A stretch of DNA of 64,000 nt, from assembly GCA_947172415.1 (NCBI GenBank), contig OX359189.1:7826501-7890500 (forward strand), read 5' to 3'. This DNA is from Chondrosia reniformis (taxonomy: Eukaryota; Porifera; Demospongiae; Chondrillida; Chondrillidae). Under the pieces are notes generated by a model. It was not told the DNA's origin, searched no databases, and worked only from the letters and a program-made list of their open reading frames with translations. Of this stretch, positions 10,401 through 23,700 are shown one piece after another; positions within the stretch are counted from its first letter, which is position 1, and each line of letters opens with the position of its first letter. The position numbers and the translations under genes were made by a program.

Positions 10401-13400
10401 GCTACTTTTCATGGGCCCCAGTTAATAACATACAGAAATTACAAATAAACATCTACACATACACAGTGTCATACAATTAATCAGTTAATAATATATAGTC
10501 AGTAATCAGTTTGGGCAGGTGTTGATGGTTAAGGAGTTTGCTCAATTTTCTAATGACAAAGTGTGTATTGAGCAGTAAATATGTTGGATCTCTGATTCAC
10601 AGCTAATAATCTAGGAACACTTGCAGTTAATCTATTATTATGAGAGGAGTCAGTGGACTTGTATGTTCCTGGCCTAGTGGATCAGAAGTAGAAGGAGAAA
10701 ACTCTTGTATCCTCATCCAAAGCTCTCATTAGGTTTAGTTCCCTATAAGCCTTTTTTATCTAAAGTAGATGTAGCATGTTGAAATTCTTGTATATTCCTA
10801 TGTCTTTGTACTAGCCTGTATTAAAGGGAGCTTCATATCAGATAGTGTGGAGTGTTCAAATGGGCTCACTGTTTGTGTTCCACTCATAGTCTGTCCTCAG
10901 CTAATCATTGAAAGGCTGAAATAGGAAGCCACATTCCTTACCAGCCCCAAAACATTTGGTTTGTTGTATGATGAAGCCACAGGAGCTGGTCAGTCTTTTG
11001 GTATTGGTGCCTCCTTTAATCAGATGATTGCCATGGCAACCATTACCACAGCACCAGGGTGCATGATGTGTCATGTATAGCTTCTTTGGCAATATATTTG
11101 TGCTCCCAAAGTCTACATGTGTTTTATAAGCCCAAATGTAGTAATGTGCTTCAGTGTATATCTGGAATTAAAACAAAATAGCCCTCCTTCTGAAGAAGCT
11201 GCTCTATCACTATTAAAAGTGTCACTCTTGCCAAGGTGTGAATAGAGAGGCAATGTTTCTACTCTAACTACTACTACTCTAATTCTATTTAGCACACTAT
11301 TCCTTAGCCATGCACGCGCTAGTGGCATTCAATACTGACTAGTTGTACTTCACTCCTTCCAAAGGTACCAGAATATACTGTGAAACCTTTTACTGTATTC
11401 ATCACTCTCCAATTGATACCTCAGTGAAATACTTTAAGGACAAGGAGGTGGTAGTCATGGCAACCTATAGAAATATGTGGTTGTTTATTCGCATAATGTG
11501 CAGATATGCAGATATATATTATGTTCCAATTTTCATTTTTAGAGGCAAGATGATTTGGAAACTGAAACAGAGCCTCCTGTTGAGGTAAATACCATTCAAG
11601 TGGAGATCCCCAGGTGCAATGTTGATCTGGGAGGAGAAATGCATTACTTCAAACTGCCAAACTTTCTAAGCATGGAAACTAGGTAGGTCAACCACTTTAT
11701 GTTAGTCTCTGTGAGTATTACTTTAAAACCAGCTTAACCACATTGTGTATACATGCTGTGAGTGGGTGGGGGAAACCCAGAGTCTAATATTTGGGCTTTA
11801 AAAAGCAGCTTTCCATTTTAAAAGTCTGTTTTTACAATGTTTACCATATTTCCGAATATGTGATGTAATAAATAGGAAATTGTGTGACTTTTACTATTTT
11901 AATCCCCGCTAACCTAATTTCTTATTAACATCACTTCTATAACTCTATTGGTATAACATCACATCTATAACTCTATTGGTGTAACATCACATCTATAACT
12001 CTATTGGATTAATATCACATCTCCTGTTTGTAAGGCCTTTTGATCCGAACTTGTATGAAGATGAGGTTGAGGAGGATGAGGTGTTGGATGAGGAGGGAAG
12101 GGCCAGACTGAAACTGAAGGTGGGTCATGTGCAAGTTCTCTTTCTCCCTCTGACCTCCCCACATTTGTGTTTGTCATTAGGTTGAGAATACAATAAGATG
12201 GAGGTTTGGCCAGGATGAAGAAGGTCTGGGAATCAGAGAAAGTAATGCTAGAATTGTGAAGTGGTCAGATGGAAGGTAGGTAGCTACTTGGAGACATCTT
12301 TACACTCCCACACACACTCACCATCCCCCTTACCCTCCCACCCACACTCACCATCCCCCTTACCCTCCCACCCACACTCACCATCCCCCTTACCCTCCCA
12401 CCCACACTCACCATCCCCCTTACCCTCCCACCCACACTCACCATCCCCTTACCCTCCCTCCCACACTCACCATCCCCCTTACCCTCCCACCCACACTCAC
12501 CATCCCCCTTACCCTCCCACCCACACTCACCATCCCCCTTACCCTCCCACCCACACTCACCATCCCCTTACCCTCCCTCCCACACTCACCATCCCCCTTA
12601 CCCTCCCACACTCACCATCCCCCTTACCCTCCCTCCCACACTCACCATCCCCCTTACCCTCCCTCCCACACTGGCAGCATGTCACTGTATCTCGGTAACG
12701 AGGTGTTTGATATCCACAAGCAGTCTGAGCATGGTCGGCTGAATCATCTCTTTGTCAGACAAGGAACTGGTCTTCAAGGACAGTCAATATTCAGGTCCAA
12801 AATATCTTTCAGGTTAGACTCAAGACATTCACTACAACAAGCGTAGAGCACGCTTACTTCATTAACAGGTGTTAAGCTTCAGTTGGTATCTCCAATCAGT
12901 TTGCAGCTCTTATTCTTTGTTACATATACATACGCATTATACTACTGATATACATACATAGATGATTTATTGAACATCAGCAACCTAATTTATGGACCCT
13001 CGATCCAGCGGTCTTCATCAGCAATACAAATAGAGAAGACAAAGATTCCCAGGGCCACTGATGAAGGGTGGAATTCCCAGAAAACAGCTGTCTGGCCCAG
13101 TGGAGAAGAAGAGAAATAGAAGGAAAAAATTTGTATCCTCATCCAAAGCTCTCACTAGATTTAGTTCCCTATAGGCCCATTACTCTAAAGTTGATGTAGC
13201 ATGTTGGAAAATCATTATTCATGTAATGTATAGTATACTTGTCCCTCATATCCAGACCTCATTCCACTGACAGTCACACGCACAGGAAGATGACACTCTC
13301 CATAGCTGATAGGTTTAACAGAGCCCAGGTGAGCAGTGAAACATGCCCAACTGGGAATTAACACTGTTGGTAGCATTGTGCTAGCACTCCAGGTCTTCCC

Positions 13401-15406
13401 CTGTTTAGTCTATGACCAAGGCCCCTTGATAAAGTGTACAATGTTTAGTTCTCTCATTGGCTTCATCAGGTGTTGTAGTAATTACTGGAAGTATATTCAG
13501 TGATATTTAGGTCCTTTTATATGTAGCTGGGCTATATTTAATGCCACGTATTGATAATGCATTTAGATTTTGTCATCATAAGGTTAAAATACTAAAAAGT
13601 ACATGCATTATATTGTATTCTCTAGAAAATCCGTGTTTTAGCAGCAATTGGACAGGATCCTGAGAACCAGAGGAGAGAAATGATCAAGGTACATTCAAAT
13701 TAGCTGGATCCCCATATCTCTTAGAGACTGCTTTTGTGGTATTTTAGATAATTTACCACACAAAGAGCTGTCAGCCCAAATGTCTAGTTATGGTTGATTG
13801 GATTGGGTTTCTATGAAAATTAGTTTTCATAAGTCTTTCAGAGAGAAAACAAAGTTATGTTGTACATTACAACAGCTTGTCATTAGTTCCCTACCACATG
13901 TAAACTGAAGAGCTGAGATCAGCCAGACCTCTCTATTGGAAGCCATTTTGTTAAAAAGTTATAATTGAATCACAGTAACTTATAAGGGTTGAATTAGCTA
14001 ATTACATTCATGAAGGTGCCAAAGATATTCCTGACTATAGAAGCCTCAGGTAAGATTTGAATTTTGGGGGAGAGTGTTCTTATAAGGTTTCCCTTGTTAT
14101 GTAAAGTCAACACTATTGCAGTTGGAAGGCTTTAGTGCAGTGGAGTTCAGCTGCATCTGTTCAAATTGATTTGAGATGAGTATAACATCTTCTCAATTGC
14201 TTGCCATGCAAGCTGAACCTCAAGGATTGTGCAAAACACTGATTTCATGACAATAATCAGTGTTATAATGCCATTAGATCTGAATTGAATAGGGCAGCCA
14301 TGTTTGGGGGTATCCCTACTTATTAATGAGATTAAGGTAATTATTTGAAAATAGGAATCCTTTGCATTTTCAATTATTGTCTCCAACTTTTCATAAAAAT
14401 CAATTCTACAAGAATAGACTGCTTTATGTATGTTATACTTATACAGAATAAATTCCTTTTTCAAAACTTGAAGACTGTTGTCTCATTTGTGTAGAGAGAA
14501 GAAGAGAGATTAAGAGCGCAAGCAAAATCTGAAAACAAGAAGAGGAGGGTGAGAGAAAAGATTGCAACCAGAACTCGAGTTAGAGTGTCAGATTTGGAAC
14601 CAGATTTCATCAATGATGAAGTACACAATACATGAATAAATTTGAATATTGCACTATTTATATATGAACATTTTGTTGGTCGTGTTAGGATGATATGGAA
14701 GGAGACAGTATTGCAGCTATAAAGCATTCTGTGAAGTCTTCATATCATAAGAAAGCTTCTGGTAAGAGGAGAGTGAAGTAGATATTTAAATTTAGACATG
14801 TTCAACTTGTGATCTAAGTCAAATAATGACTGATGAAGAGGGTAAGGAGAATGGAACTCTCCTTAATCTATAATAATATATCAGTACAACAGAGAAAGGA
14901 TTTGAGACGGTTTAGCTAGTATTTTGCCAAAAGTTTGAAATGTGGCCAATACAAACTCAAACTGAGAGGGGGTACTGTAGCACCCAGTGCACCCCTTGAA
15001 TCTTCCACTGGTGAACTATGTGATTTCAGTTGAACCCCCGCCACAGAAGATGGGATGTTTCCAGTGCTTTTCTTTCAAAATAATTAAATCACCAAATGAT
15101 ATAATTTATTTTTAAGCACCAGATGGCATGAACCCCTTGAAGTTGAAATGTTTGTTTTTCTGTTTTACCTACTCTGATATTTATATGAAAATGGTCACGG
15201 GTATGTTGTTATTGACATGCCTATGTATTTAGGAAAATCCTTATATGAATTACTGTAGCCACATTCACTATCCTTTCATAGAGTCAGATAATGAAGAACT
15301 TTGGGATGAAGACGAGGAAGAGGAAGAGGAAGAGGAGGAGGAGGAGGAAGGAGAAAGTGATGGAGAGCATGAAGCTGTTCCTGTCAGCAAAAGATCACGG
15401 AGATGA
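7463..15406 (+). CDS. LEO1: LEO1, subunit of the Paf1 RNA polymerase II elongation complex
   Basis: Thirteen exons: 7463-7620, 7772-8037, 8557-8614, 9227-9311, 11543-11682, 12035-12119, 12181-12275, 12678-12812, 13256-13328, 13626-13688, 14495-14620, 14689-14761, 15282-15406. All phases agree. Product 493 residues from the first ATG, or 483 from the in-frame ATG at 7493, which has the better context (aaaATGG). LEO1 acts in the nucleus with PAF1, CTR9, CDC73 and RTF1, coupling transcription to histone modification. The N-terminal third is acidic and Ser-rich with DLFGE motifs, as in animal LEO1. The conserved core (~195-372) shows [59 protein letters not shown] and [12 protein letters not shown] basic helical stretch and a Glu-run tail ending SKRSRR follow. 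The exon 1 donor (GTTGGT) is weak. Shorter than human LEO1 because the acidic N-terminus is reduced. Confidence 0.94.
9565..9670 (-). repeat. Dispersed repeat copy with hammerhead-like core
   Basis: On the minus strand at 9634-9660 the order is CTGATGA, A, a perfect GACCC/GGGTC hairpin, then GAAACGTACG. This is the best-preserved stem II of the family. It lies in a LEO1 intron. The helix III and helix I partners are not convincing by eye. Confidence 0.6.
10640..10795 (+). repeat. Dispersed repeat R1 copy
   Basis: Shares gtatcctcatccaaagctct and agttccctata with 13130-13205 (plus) and 30790-30850 (minus). Partial relatives occur near 6575-6615 and 9095-9150. No coding potential; type unknown. 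Confidence 0.7.
12302..12675 (+). repeat. C-rich minisatellite, 30-bp unit, ~12 copies, abutting LEO1 exon 8
   Basis: Units contain caccatcccccttaccctcc and vary slightly in length. The array fills almost the whole intron (12276-12677) and runs right up to the acceptor (ctggcag at 12671-12677), so the repeats themselves form the polypyrimidine tract. A 145-residue Pro/His open frame across it is a repeat product. Confidence 0.95.
12965..13205 (+). repeat. Compound repeat: hammerhead-like arms plus R1 tail
   Basis: A left arm (ttattgaacatcagcaac ... ggtcttcatcagc, 12967-13022) faces a right arm (cactgatgaaggg, from 13057). The R1 sequence follows at 13130-13205. It lies in the LEO1 intron between exons 8 and 9. 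The right arm contains the candidate ribozyme listed separately. Confidence 0.6.
13052..13098 (+). ncRNA. Candidate type I hammerhead ribozyme-like motif
   Basis: Elements in order: stem I 5' strand GGGCCA (13052-13057), core CTGATGA (13058-13064), hairpin GGG/CCC (13066-13068 and 13076-13078), GAAA (13080-13083), a short self-complementary ACAGCTGT, cleavage triplet GTC (13090-13092), stem I 3' strand TGGCCC (13093-13098). The match in order and spacing to the hammerhead consensus is striking. Departures are an A-A opposition at the base of stem II (13065/13079) instead of G-C and one extra A in stem III, so activity is uncertain. Confidence 0.45.
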
Positions 15407-15704
15407 CAGCCATTTTCTTTTTTAAACTATATAAATTACTATACAATAATTACATCCATAATTGTACCACTAGTCATGCATGCATTCATGTACTTAAATG
15501 ATATGTATATTAAAAGTAAAGCACATATATATAACGAAATGACTGATTGCCACTAAAGTCAAAGTCTTTACCTCATAGAAGTAATTAGTGTACGTATATA
15601 CGTCACATCAATGAGGAACTATATATATTAAGTGTAAGATGCTTCATCTTAAAAGAGAAGGAGACATTCCACCATAAGTTATATATAAACTCGTTCTCCA
15701 TGTG

Positions 15705-18200
15705 TCACGTTGACTCCCGATTATCATAAGATGTGTTTGACTTTAGCTTATCAACTTCTCCAAGCAGATTCTACAAAAGTAAATAATAAAATAAATACGT
15801 ACATATATATATAGGTGTGTATACTAATTTATTGAGACTCAGCAACAATTGTATTTAAAAACAAATTGAACGTTTCGACCCAGAGGTCTTCATCAGCATA
15901 ATGAGGAAGAGGGGATTACAAGCCCTTTAAATAGAAAAATTGTGACTTTTCCTTATTATGCTGATGAAGACCTCCGGGTCAAAACGTTCAATTTGTTTTA
16001 AATACAATTGTTGCTGAGTCTCAATAAATTAGTATACTCATTATGAACGCAACAAAACCCCTTATCACTTCATATATAGGTGTCTATAATATTTAAATAG
16101 GTAGTCCCAGTGTACATATATGTGTACGTAGTTGCAAAGTAGCATTCTATGCTGCACATTGCAGAATAACTTTCTCCTCTTCCAACCAAATGATCAAAGT
16201 ATCATCACTAACATTTGACCAGAGCTATGGCCTTCTACACAAAAACAAAGCTAGCGGGAAAAAATAAATGAGACGTGTGTGCACAATTTTGTAATATGTA
16301 CGTAGTTAAATTATACATACATATAACACCCTTCAAGATTCATCTAAAAGATTTCTATAGGTATATACATAAGGAGCTAGTGTTGTGGGTTCAATTAGTG
16401 AATGCAGCCCCTACTGAATCAACTACACTTCCAATTTGAAGCTCCTCTTAAATTGCCCAATATTTTTTAGGTTTCTGGAATGTATCTATCTGATGTTAAT
16501 ATACACACACACATATAAGGAGCTTGGCTGGCTAGGGGTAATTATCCACATATACAATATGTTTAACATATACTGATATGTACTTTATGATTACATGATT
16601 TGTTAACCCGTATATAAATAAAATCATATCTCAATCACATTTCTTGTATTTTTTCATGCATTATATTATATTGTAAAGGTGACTTTGGGCTTTTTCCTTT
16701 CGTAGTCAACCTTATGTATATATGACACTATGCATATATCAAGTGATGATGTCCATCTATGTATCATGGATGTACTATGTATACAGAACCAACCATATAT
16801 GTATGTAGTATAGCAGATGGAGCATGTGTATGTAGTATACGACCTGTATCCTCTTTATTAATACTTTTCTTCTTGATCTTGGTACGGTATCTTTAGCATC
16901 TATCACCTACATAAAGTGGTAGATACAAAATGGAGTTAAAGGCACAGTGTCTGCACAAAGACTATGGTGCATGAGCCATGGATAAAAAATGAAATATATC
17001 ACTAAAGTGTGCTACACTAATAAGCCCAAAGGAAGCAAAGGAGTTGTCTGTGCTTTTTGACAACTTACTATTTGATCAAGTTTCTCCAAAACCTGCATCA
17101 TCTCTTCAGAAACTTGTAAACTTTTCTTGTAAATTTTCTTCTTAGCATCATCCATCACATCTTTGGGCAGAAATCCCTAGATTACATCAGTAGGAATAAC
17201 AGCATCCATCATCACCATGTAATCAGCTCCTTACAATGACCACTTTAAATTATCAGCTCGATCAGCAGAATTAAATATACAAGTAAATAATTGTGGTTTG
17301 ATTATCTAAAAGTGGCATATATATTAATGGTGGTCATATGCAGTTTCACATACTCTACTAACAAGAGATACAGACCTTTACAATGCCATCATATTCTGAT
17401 TGGCTTTCTGTTAATTTCTCTGCCAATTTATCAACTTGTTTGGAATATTTAGCAATTTCCATAACGAGAGGGTTTGCTTCTTCAGCTCCTCCCTACATAT
17501 TCACACATTACAAAAATACATCAATAAATAGCCACAATTATAATATAGACTCAATTGGCTTATGTGTTGAGAATATATACATTTTATATATAGTGTAAGC
17601 TGACAGTCTTATATACAGTTTACTCTGACTGCCTTCTTTCCATTTTCCCTCTCTTCCCACTTCACAACTGTCTTCCCATTCGCTCTTCAGCTACCTTCTA
17701 ACTATATACTATGTATGTATTGTATGAATATAGACCTTTTTTTCTTTTTTCTCATGTAAAAATTTCTTGTGTGCAGAATACATTTTATACTACACTAAAG
17801 TAAAATTATTATTACAGTGTAACAAGGAACATTTAGTAGATCTAGAAATCGGGGATGTGCATACCCACCTTCCTGCCTATAGCCATTATTTTACTCCGAT
17901 TTCCAATCCCTATGGAACCCAGGGTACCTTCTGCAGTGGCATAAAGAGAGCGACCCTTTGATATGAGCTTCAGTGACTCTGGCTCCACCTTTGTGCATGC
18001 GCTAGCAGCGTCGTAAAGTTCCTTCAAAGTGGCCCTTCTTGCTATACTTATGGCATTACTCTTACCTCCTAAAACAGAATTCGAAGCAAAACTTAAGTTA
18101 TTTATGAAATACTTAATATCAAAATTGAAAGCAATCCGAATTTTTTGTACAAACCAAATTTTAACTCTATCTGTATCAACTCATCGTCTCCTTCTGCCAT
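15705..18200 (-). CDS. BAG1: BAG1-like HSP70 co-chaperone
   Basis: Six exons on the minus strand: 18200-18155, 18068-17869, 17492-17376, 17176-17069, 16906-16844, 15770-15705; all phases match; 199 residues. BAG1 binds the HSP70 ATPase domain through its BAG domain, promotes nucleotide exchange and links HSP70 to the proteasome through a ubiquitin-like domain. Residues ~8-82 read as the ubiquitin-like fold (ELIQIELKFGGKSN ... LKLISKGRSL ... KIMAIGRKVG). Residues ~87-178 are the BAG domain, with the family signature GFLPKDVMDDAKKKIYKK followed by a charged helix. The exon 1 donor GTTTGT is weak, but it is the only one that keeps frame. Start codon chosen as the first ATG of the open exon. It converges on LEO1 with 298 bp between stops. 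Confidence 0.87.
15819..16037. mobile_element. Large inverted-repeat element with hammerhead-like cores on both arms
   Basis: Arms of about 85-90 bp run inward from gtatactaatttattgag (left) and its complement (right, ending 16037) around a ~50-bp spacer. Each arm holds, in opposite orientation, the CTGATGA - GACC/GGTC hairpin - GAAAC core; one arm has AAAAC, a CpG-type decay. It lies in the last BAG1 intron. Confidence 0.8.
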
Positions 18201-18357
18201 TTTATATCCTATCAAACCACAAGTATTAACAATTCAGCAACGAAAATTTGATAAATGGTTGTAAAATTCTGATACCAAAAAATTACTTTTTATGTATAAT
18301 ACAAACAATTAAAGAGATAACATGTACAAAAATATACAAGAGATTACGAGTCCAGTA

Positions 18358-19320
18358 TTAATAGCTAGCAATGTTCTTTGGAACTTTTTTCTTTTCTTTG
18401 AAATTCTTTTGAAATTCTTTTGAATCCGTCCTTTCAGTCAAAAAGATTTGCTGTACTTCTTTTTGCATCATCCGATAGATGACCCCAGGGCACACCACGA
18501 GGAGGTAGAAGTACTTCGTGCCCCAAAAGGCCTCCGGTTTCTCAACTCTGTTTGACACTTCCACTACTTGCGTCGTAAGAGAAGCTGCTCGGGAACGGTC
18601 CGGCGTACCTGACCGACCTGTGACCAGTTACTAGTCTTGCACTGCCTCACGCTACGGACAGAACAAGCCCGACCCTGGCGGACCACAAACTCCCACCAAT
18701 GAGAATCATCATGTGCACACAACGTAGCTTGAGAGCACTGTACACAGACTTTAGCTCATTGGGATCGGCCAGGCGCTTTAGAGTAGGGACCCATCAGTTC
18801 ACTGAACTGCAAGAAAAGAATTGAAAATACATAATATAAAATACAAAGAAATACTGCTTTGAATACAAATTAAATGCAAATTCCTTCCAAACCAACCTGA
18901 AGCTGCAGCCTACAACAGGGGTTCCTGACCGACTACGTAGTGGCACTGGACCACACCAACCTCCAGGTACGGGTCGTATAGCAAGAATCCCGCAAGTGCC
19001 AATTTAACACACAAGCAGGATTAATAGTGAGATACATCTCCAGGCACTAACCCATGATAGAGAGACCACCCCACTATACGAACACCGATGACCCTTCGGA
19101 TAGGCATGTACCATTGCTCGTACTCCAAGAATGGTTTTCGCATCGATCCACACCAAAGTAGACCTCCAGAGTTGATAGCCCGGAGGCCAAAGACTGAAAG
19201 TTTCCTTGCCTATTTATTAGAAATTGTCGGCGGGAAACATCGTGAACTTGGCGGAAAATCGTGGAAGCAAAATTTTGTTTATTGTTTTCGATGTCATGTT
19301 CGAGAACAATAGACAACATG
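18358..19320. other. Unresolved gene-like block, GC-richer than surroundings
   Basis: Several pieces look coding, but no consistent model emerged. Minus strand: 18564-18358 encodes a short protein with one hydrophobic segment (YFYLLVVCPGVIY) and a Lys-rich tail, and 19168-19040 is open from an ATG (MRKPFLEYEQWYMPIRR...). Plus strand: 18915-18975 is bounded by good splice signals (CTGCAG acceptor, GTACGG donor), reads LQQGFLTDYVVALDHTNLQ and can join in frame to 19048-19095 with a TGA stop. Both strands cannot be right. No family is recognised. Confidence 0.3.
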
Positions 19321-19329
19321 TAGTACATG

Positions 19330-20721
19330 CACCGACCTATTCAGCAAGTTGTTATTTCTATTGAGTTTAAAACTCGAAAACATGCATACATGGCTATTCA
19401 GCGAAGCTATAATTGAATCATATAACAATTGCAGTGACCCCATGAATGGAAGTGCTTACACAAGCTATTAATATTTCAATCAACCTCAATTGTTCAACAG
19501 AAGTCATTTATTTTAAACATATACAAGCTATTGCGAGCGCATGAATTGACATACTTATGTTTCATGCACAACACAGGACATTGAGAATCAAGGATATTAC
19601 AGATGTATTTGTTAAACAGAATCACAGGCTTCTAAATTATGATATCTATAAAGGTATTATTGTATTTAATGAAGAAAGTCTTTTGAGTGCATATCTTTAC
19701 ATTACGTAGCTAAATCCTTGTGCTATTGCTCCATCAATTTGTGAATCCAAAATGGCCGTTGCTACGTAACTTCTAATGAAGATCTTTGGCGTTGTACATG
19801 CCCTAAACTTCACTGATTGGTAGGTCATTTTGTTTAGGGAATCAGACAAATTATAGCCTCTTTACATGATGTTTGTCTTTCTTTTAAGTTACATGATTAG
19901 CATATTAATCAGCATCTTTACCGCATGTAAGAATACTAACTTGTGAGACTACTCAAAATATAATTTGTCACTGTAGGTACAATTCATGCAAACCAACATT
20001 TGATTACACACGTATATGGCTTATTGTGCAGCCTTGACTTTATTTGCTGTATTTGCAGAAGAATTGTCATGGAAATCAATTTATCAGTTACCTAGCAACA
20101 TGTCCAATTAAGTAGGAGGAAGGACTGAGTGGTGGGAATCATTACATGACTTACCCCATTCAGTTGGGAAAGATAGTGAAAGAAAGTATTAGATTTAAGG
20201 GAGAAATTTGCATGGAGGCAGCAGTGAGTATAACAACTGTAAAGGACCTGGACTACATTTGTTCAATGGGACTACCAGATTTTACATTTTGCTTTCATTT
20301 GCATAGTCATATTCAGCAAAAGTAAATGTTAATATTGCCTAGCAACATGTACATGCATACACAAGGCTGAGTCTAATTAGCTACTTATGATTCCTATTTA
20401 ACCTCTATCAAGACTATTTTGTCTCCAAAGTGCAATGAATTTGACAATTACTGAAGTATTGAAGATAGCTTCATAAATATTACATAAAAATCAATACATA
20501 CGTACATGCAAAACATTTAAATGAAGATGAATGAAAAGTCATACAATGTTGCATAACAACAGTGACAGGAGATGAAAAGGCCACAATGGTGCAATATAAA
20601 ACAGTAGACAAAATAGATACAGTAGAAAACCATGCCAAATGAGGTAAGTATTGTCAGGAGATCTGCCAAATGAACAGCAATGCTTAAATAATCCAAAGTG
20701 AAGTTGCAAATAAGAAACAAG
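19330..20721. other. Intergenic stretch with no recognised feature
   Basis: AT-rich sequence between the unresolved block and the 3' end of the MKK7 gene. No exon chain, RNA gene or clear repeat was found on either strand. Confidence 0.5.
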
Positions 20722-23700
20722 TTAAATAGGCTTGTCCTTTAACCATATAGCAAGGTTTTCTGGTTTTCTTTCATATAGTTTTATAAAAGGATGTTCCTAC
20801 AGTGGAAAGGAATACATCATGTTAATAGAACGTATGTAGAATACCCGCGTACACTCTACTGATTATTAATGCATTGAAACAAATGGTTAGTATCATATAA
20901 TAAATCACCATGGTAATACTTATACAATAGGACAATTAAAGTTGTAAGGTAACCCTAGTTTCCATGGCAACACAATGTATTAAAAAAGGGAAGCATAAAG
21001 CAGTCTTCATGTTTCATTTGCTAACTCACTAATAGTGTTGAGTACACGGGCCTTTCTGCAACATTCTTTGTTAAGCTAGGGTGAGGAAGGACGGCTAAAA
21101 TAAGGCATACTGCTTGCAAAAAGTTGCAACCATCACTTTGCAATGAGATCAAAGAGTAAATCTTCAACGTACTTACCACTTTGCAATAAAGTCATTGAAT
21201 TCATTGGAGTACTTCTCCTTAGAAGGTAACGGTGGAGCACTATCTACTATGTAAGTCAGCAAGTCAAATTCTGTCTTAGTACGAGGAAAGGGGAGTTTCC
21301 CTTCAGCCATTTGTACCTAAAGTGACAGTAACAGTACAAACTTTACATATGTCTACAATATTATGTATAAACATGCACATACGTATGTATACAAAATGTA
21401 TAAGGTAAAGTGGGGTCATTTGGAACACAGAGTAACTTGGAACAGGCCTTTTTTCACTAGACCTAGCTGAACACAGAGGTCTAGGTAGCGTATTTCAGAG
21501 AGAACACTTGCTCGCCTTTAAATAGGCAGCACTCATCTTGTTGGTAGAAGGTAAAAGAAAGCTTTGTTCCATGTTACCCTCCTGTCATTCCAAATTACCT
21601 TATATGCATTCATAGTACAACATGCACATACATATGTACATATGTACGTACGTATGTGTATATATTATTATGTTACACAGTAAGACATTACTTACAATGG
21701 ATATTCCAAGACTCCAGACATCAGCTTTCACTGTATAACCAGAATGGATCTCCTTGATACGTTCAGGCTACAATACAAGACATACGTACAAAAGCATATA
21801 ACTTTATCTGATGAATATAAAACCTCACCCAAGGAAACAGTTCAATTTATTATGTAGCTACATGTGTATACTGTATACGTATGTATTACGTTAATATACG
21901 TAGGGCTTATTTGTTGCGATCATGATGATATATGAAGTTTATTGCGCAACAGCAACATTAAATCTTTGGAATAGAACTTTTCAACCCATAGGTCTTCATC
22001 AGCAATATGGAAAATCAATATATCATATTGCTGATGAAGACCTACGGGTTGAAACGTTTTATTCCAAAGATTTAATGTTGCAGTTGCTCAATAAACTTCA
22101 TATATCATCTACATGTGTATATACGTATGTATTACGTTAATAGGCATGTACATACGTATATACCTGTACATACAATTGTCTGGATAATCACAAATCACAT
22201 CATTAACAATCAAGGCCTTTAAGGCCAGTTTATAGCATGGCTGGTGTATTTTTAACTATACATAGCTTTTTTCGGCAATTTTCAGCCTATTTCGGATTTT
22301 CGCTCCTATACCAATGTATAGGGAAAACGAAACAACCCGTACCATCCCTACATAGAGAGTACTACCATACTCTCTGATAAGAATGTATTATATTTGATGA
22401 AGCCAGTAAAGGCCCAGTATTGCATAATATGCATATTCTTTCATCAAAACCAAATAGTCAGCCTCTCATTATAATATTTTAATCTAATAATACTAAACAC
22501 ATTAGAGGGAACACTTAATGATACAGATGAAAGTAGAACTCTATACTTACCGCCATAAAGGCTGGAACGCCGGCCTCCCTTGTCCACACTTGTGAATTTA
22601 TCAGGTTCCCACTAATTCCAAAGTCACACAATTTAACTTCCCCATTCATGTTAAAGAGCATATTGGATGGTTTTACGTCTGTTATCAACAAAAGAAAAGG
22701 ATTACATAATATAGCACAACTGATTTACTGTACTTGATAACTGACTGTTATTAACAAAAAGAAAAGGATTACATAATATAGCATAACTGATTTACTGTAC
22801 TTGATAACTGACTGTTATTAACAAAAAGAAAAGGATTACATAATATAGCACTGATTTACTGTACTTGATAACTGACTGTTATTAACAGAAAGAAAAGGAT
22901 TACATAATATAGTACACGTAACTTACACAGCTGGACACATTAAAACTTAAAAAACCACTTTTAGTATCAGTAACAAGTTGCACATGTACCAACCTCTGTG
23001 AATAATCTTTAGCTCACGCTTCAGGTAATCCAAGGCTTTGATGATCTGATAGGACCAGAATTACAGAATATACATACGTAGGTACACACATACATTTATT
23101 AAAAAGGGGATAATCACTGAAGGTATTTATTATGTCCAATAACTGCTAACTTACTGGTACTAATATTGTCCCAATTATGGGTTCCGGTAATGGCCCAATC
23201 TTCTTGATTAGTGTGTCAATACAAGTTGTCATCAATTCCATATATAGCCATACCTCATTCTACAGAATACAATGAAACAGTGGAAGTGAACTAATATTAG
23301 TGTTCAATATATTAACTCCATTTTATTAACCAATCAAGTAATCTTATTTCATAGTCAATGAGTACCATGGAACTGTATTTACATGGTGTCTAAGAAAATT
23401 TTTTATTCCTATTCTACTGATGCTAACAAACGTTTATTATAAATTATATTCTTGTATATACAGTGTAACCTGTATAATTAGTCACCTCTCTAGGACAGTC
23501 ACCTCTCTAGGACAGTCACCTCTCTAGGATGGTCACTTCTCTAGGACAGTCACCTCTCTAGGACAGTCACCTCTCTAGGACAGTCACCTCTCTAGGACAG
23601 TCACCTCTCTAGGACGGTCACCTCTCTGGGACAGTCACCTCTCTAGGACGGTCACCTCTCTAGGACAGTCACCTCTCTAGGACAGTCACCTCTCTAGGAC

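Noticed and set aside
12261-12698. 145-residue Pro/His/Ser-rich plus-strand frame
   Set aside because: It is the 30-bp intronic minisatellite of LEO1 read through, between two well-supported LEO1 exons.
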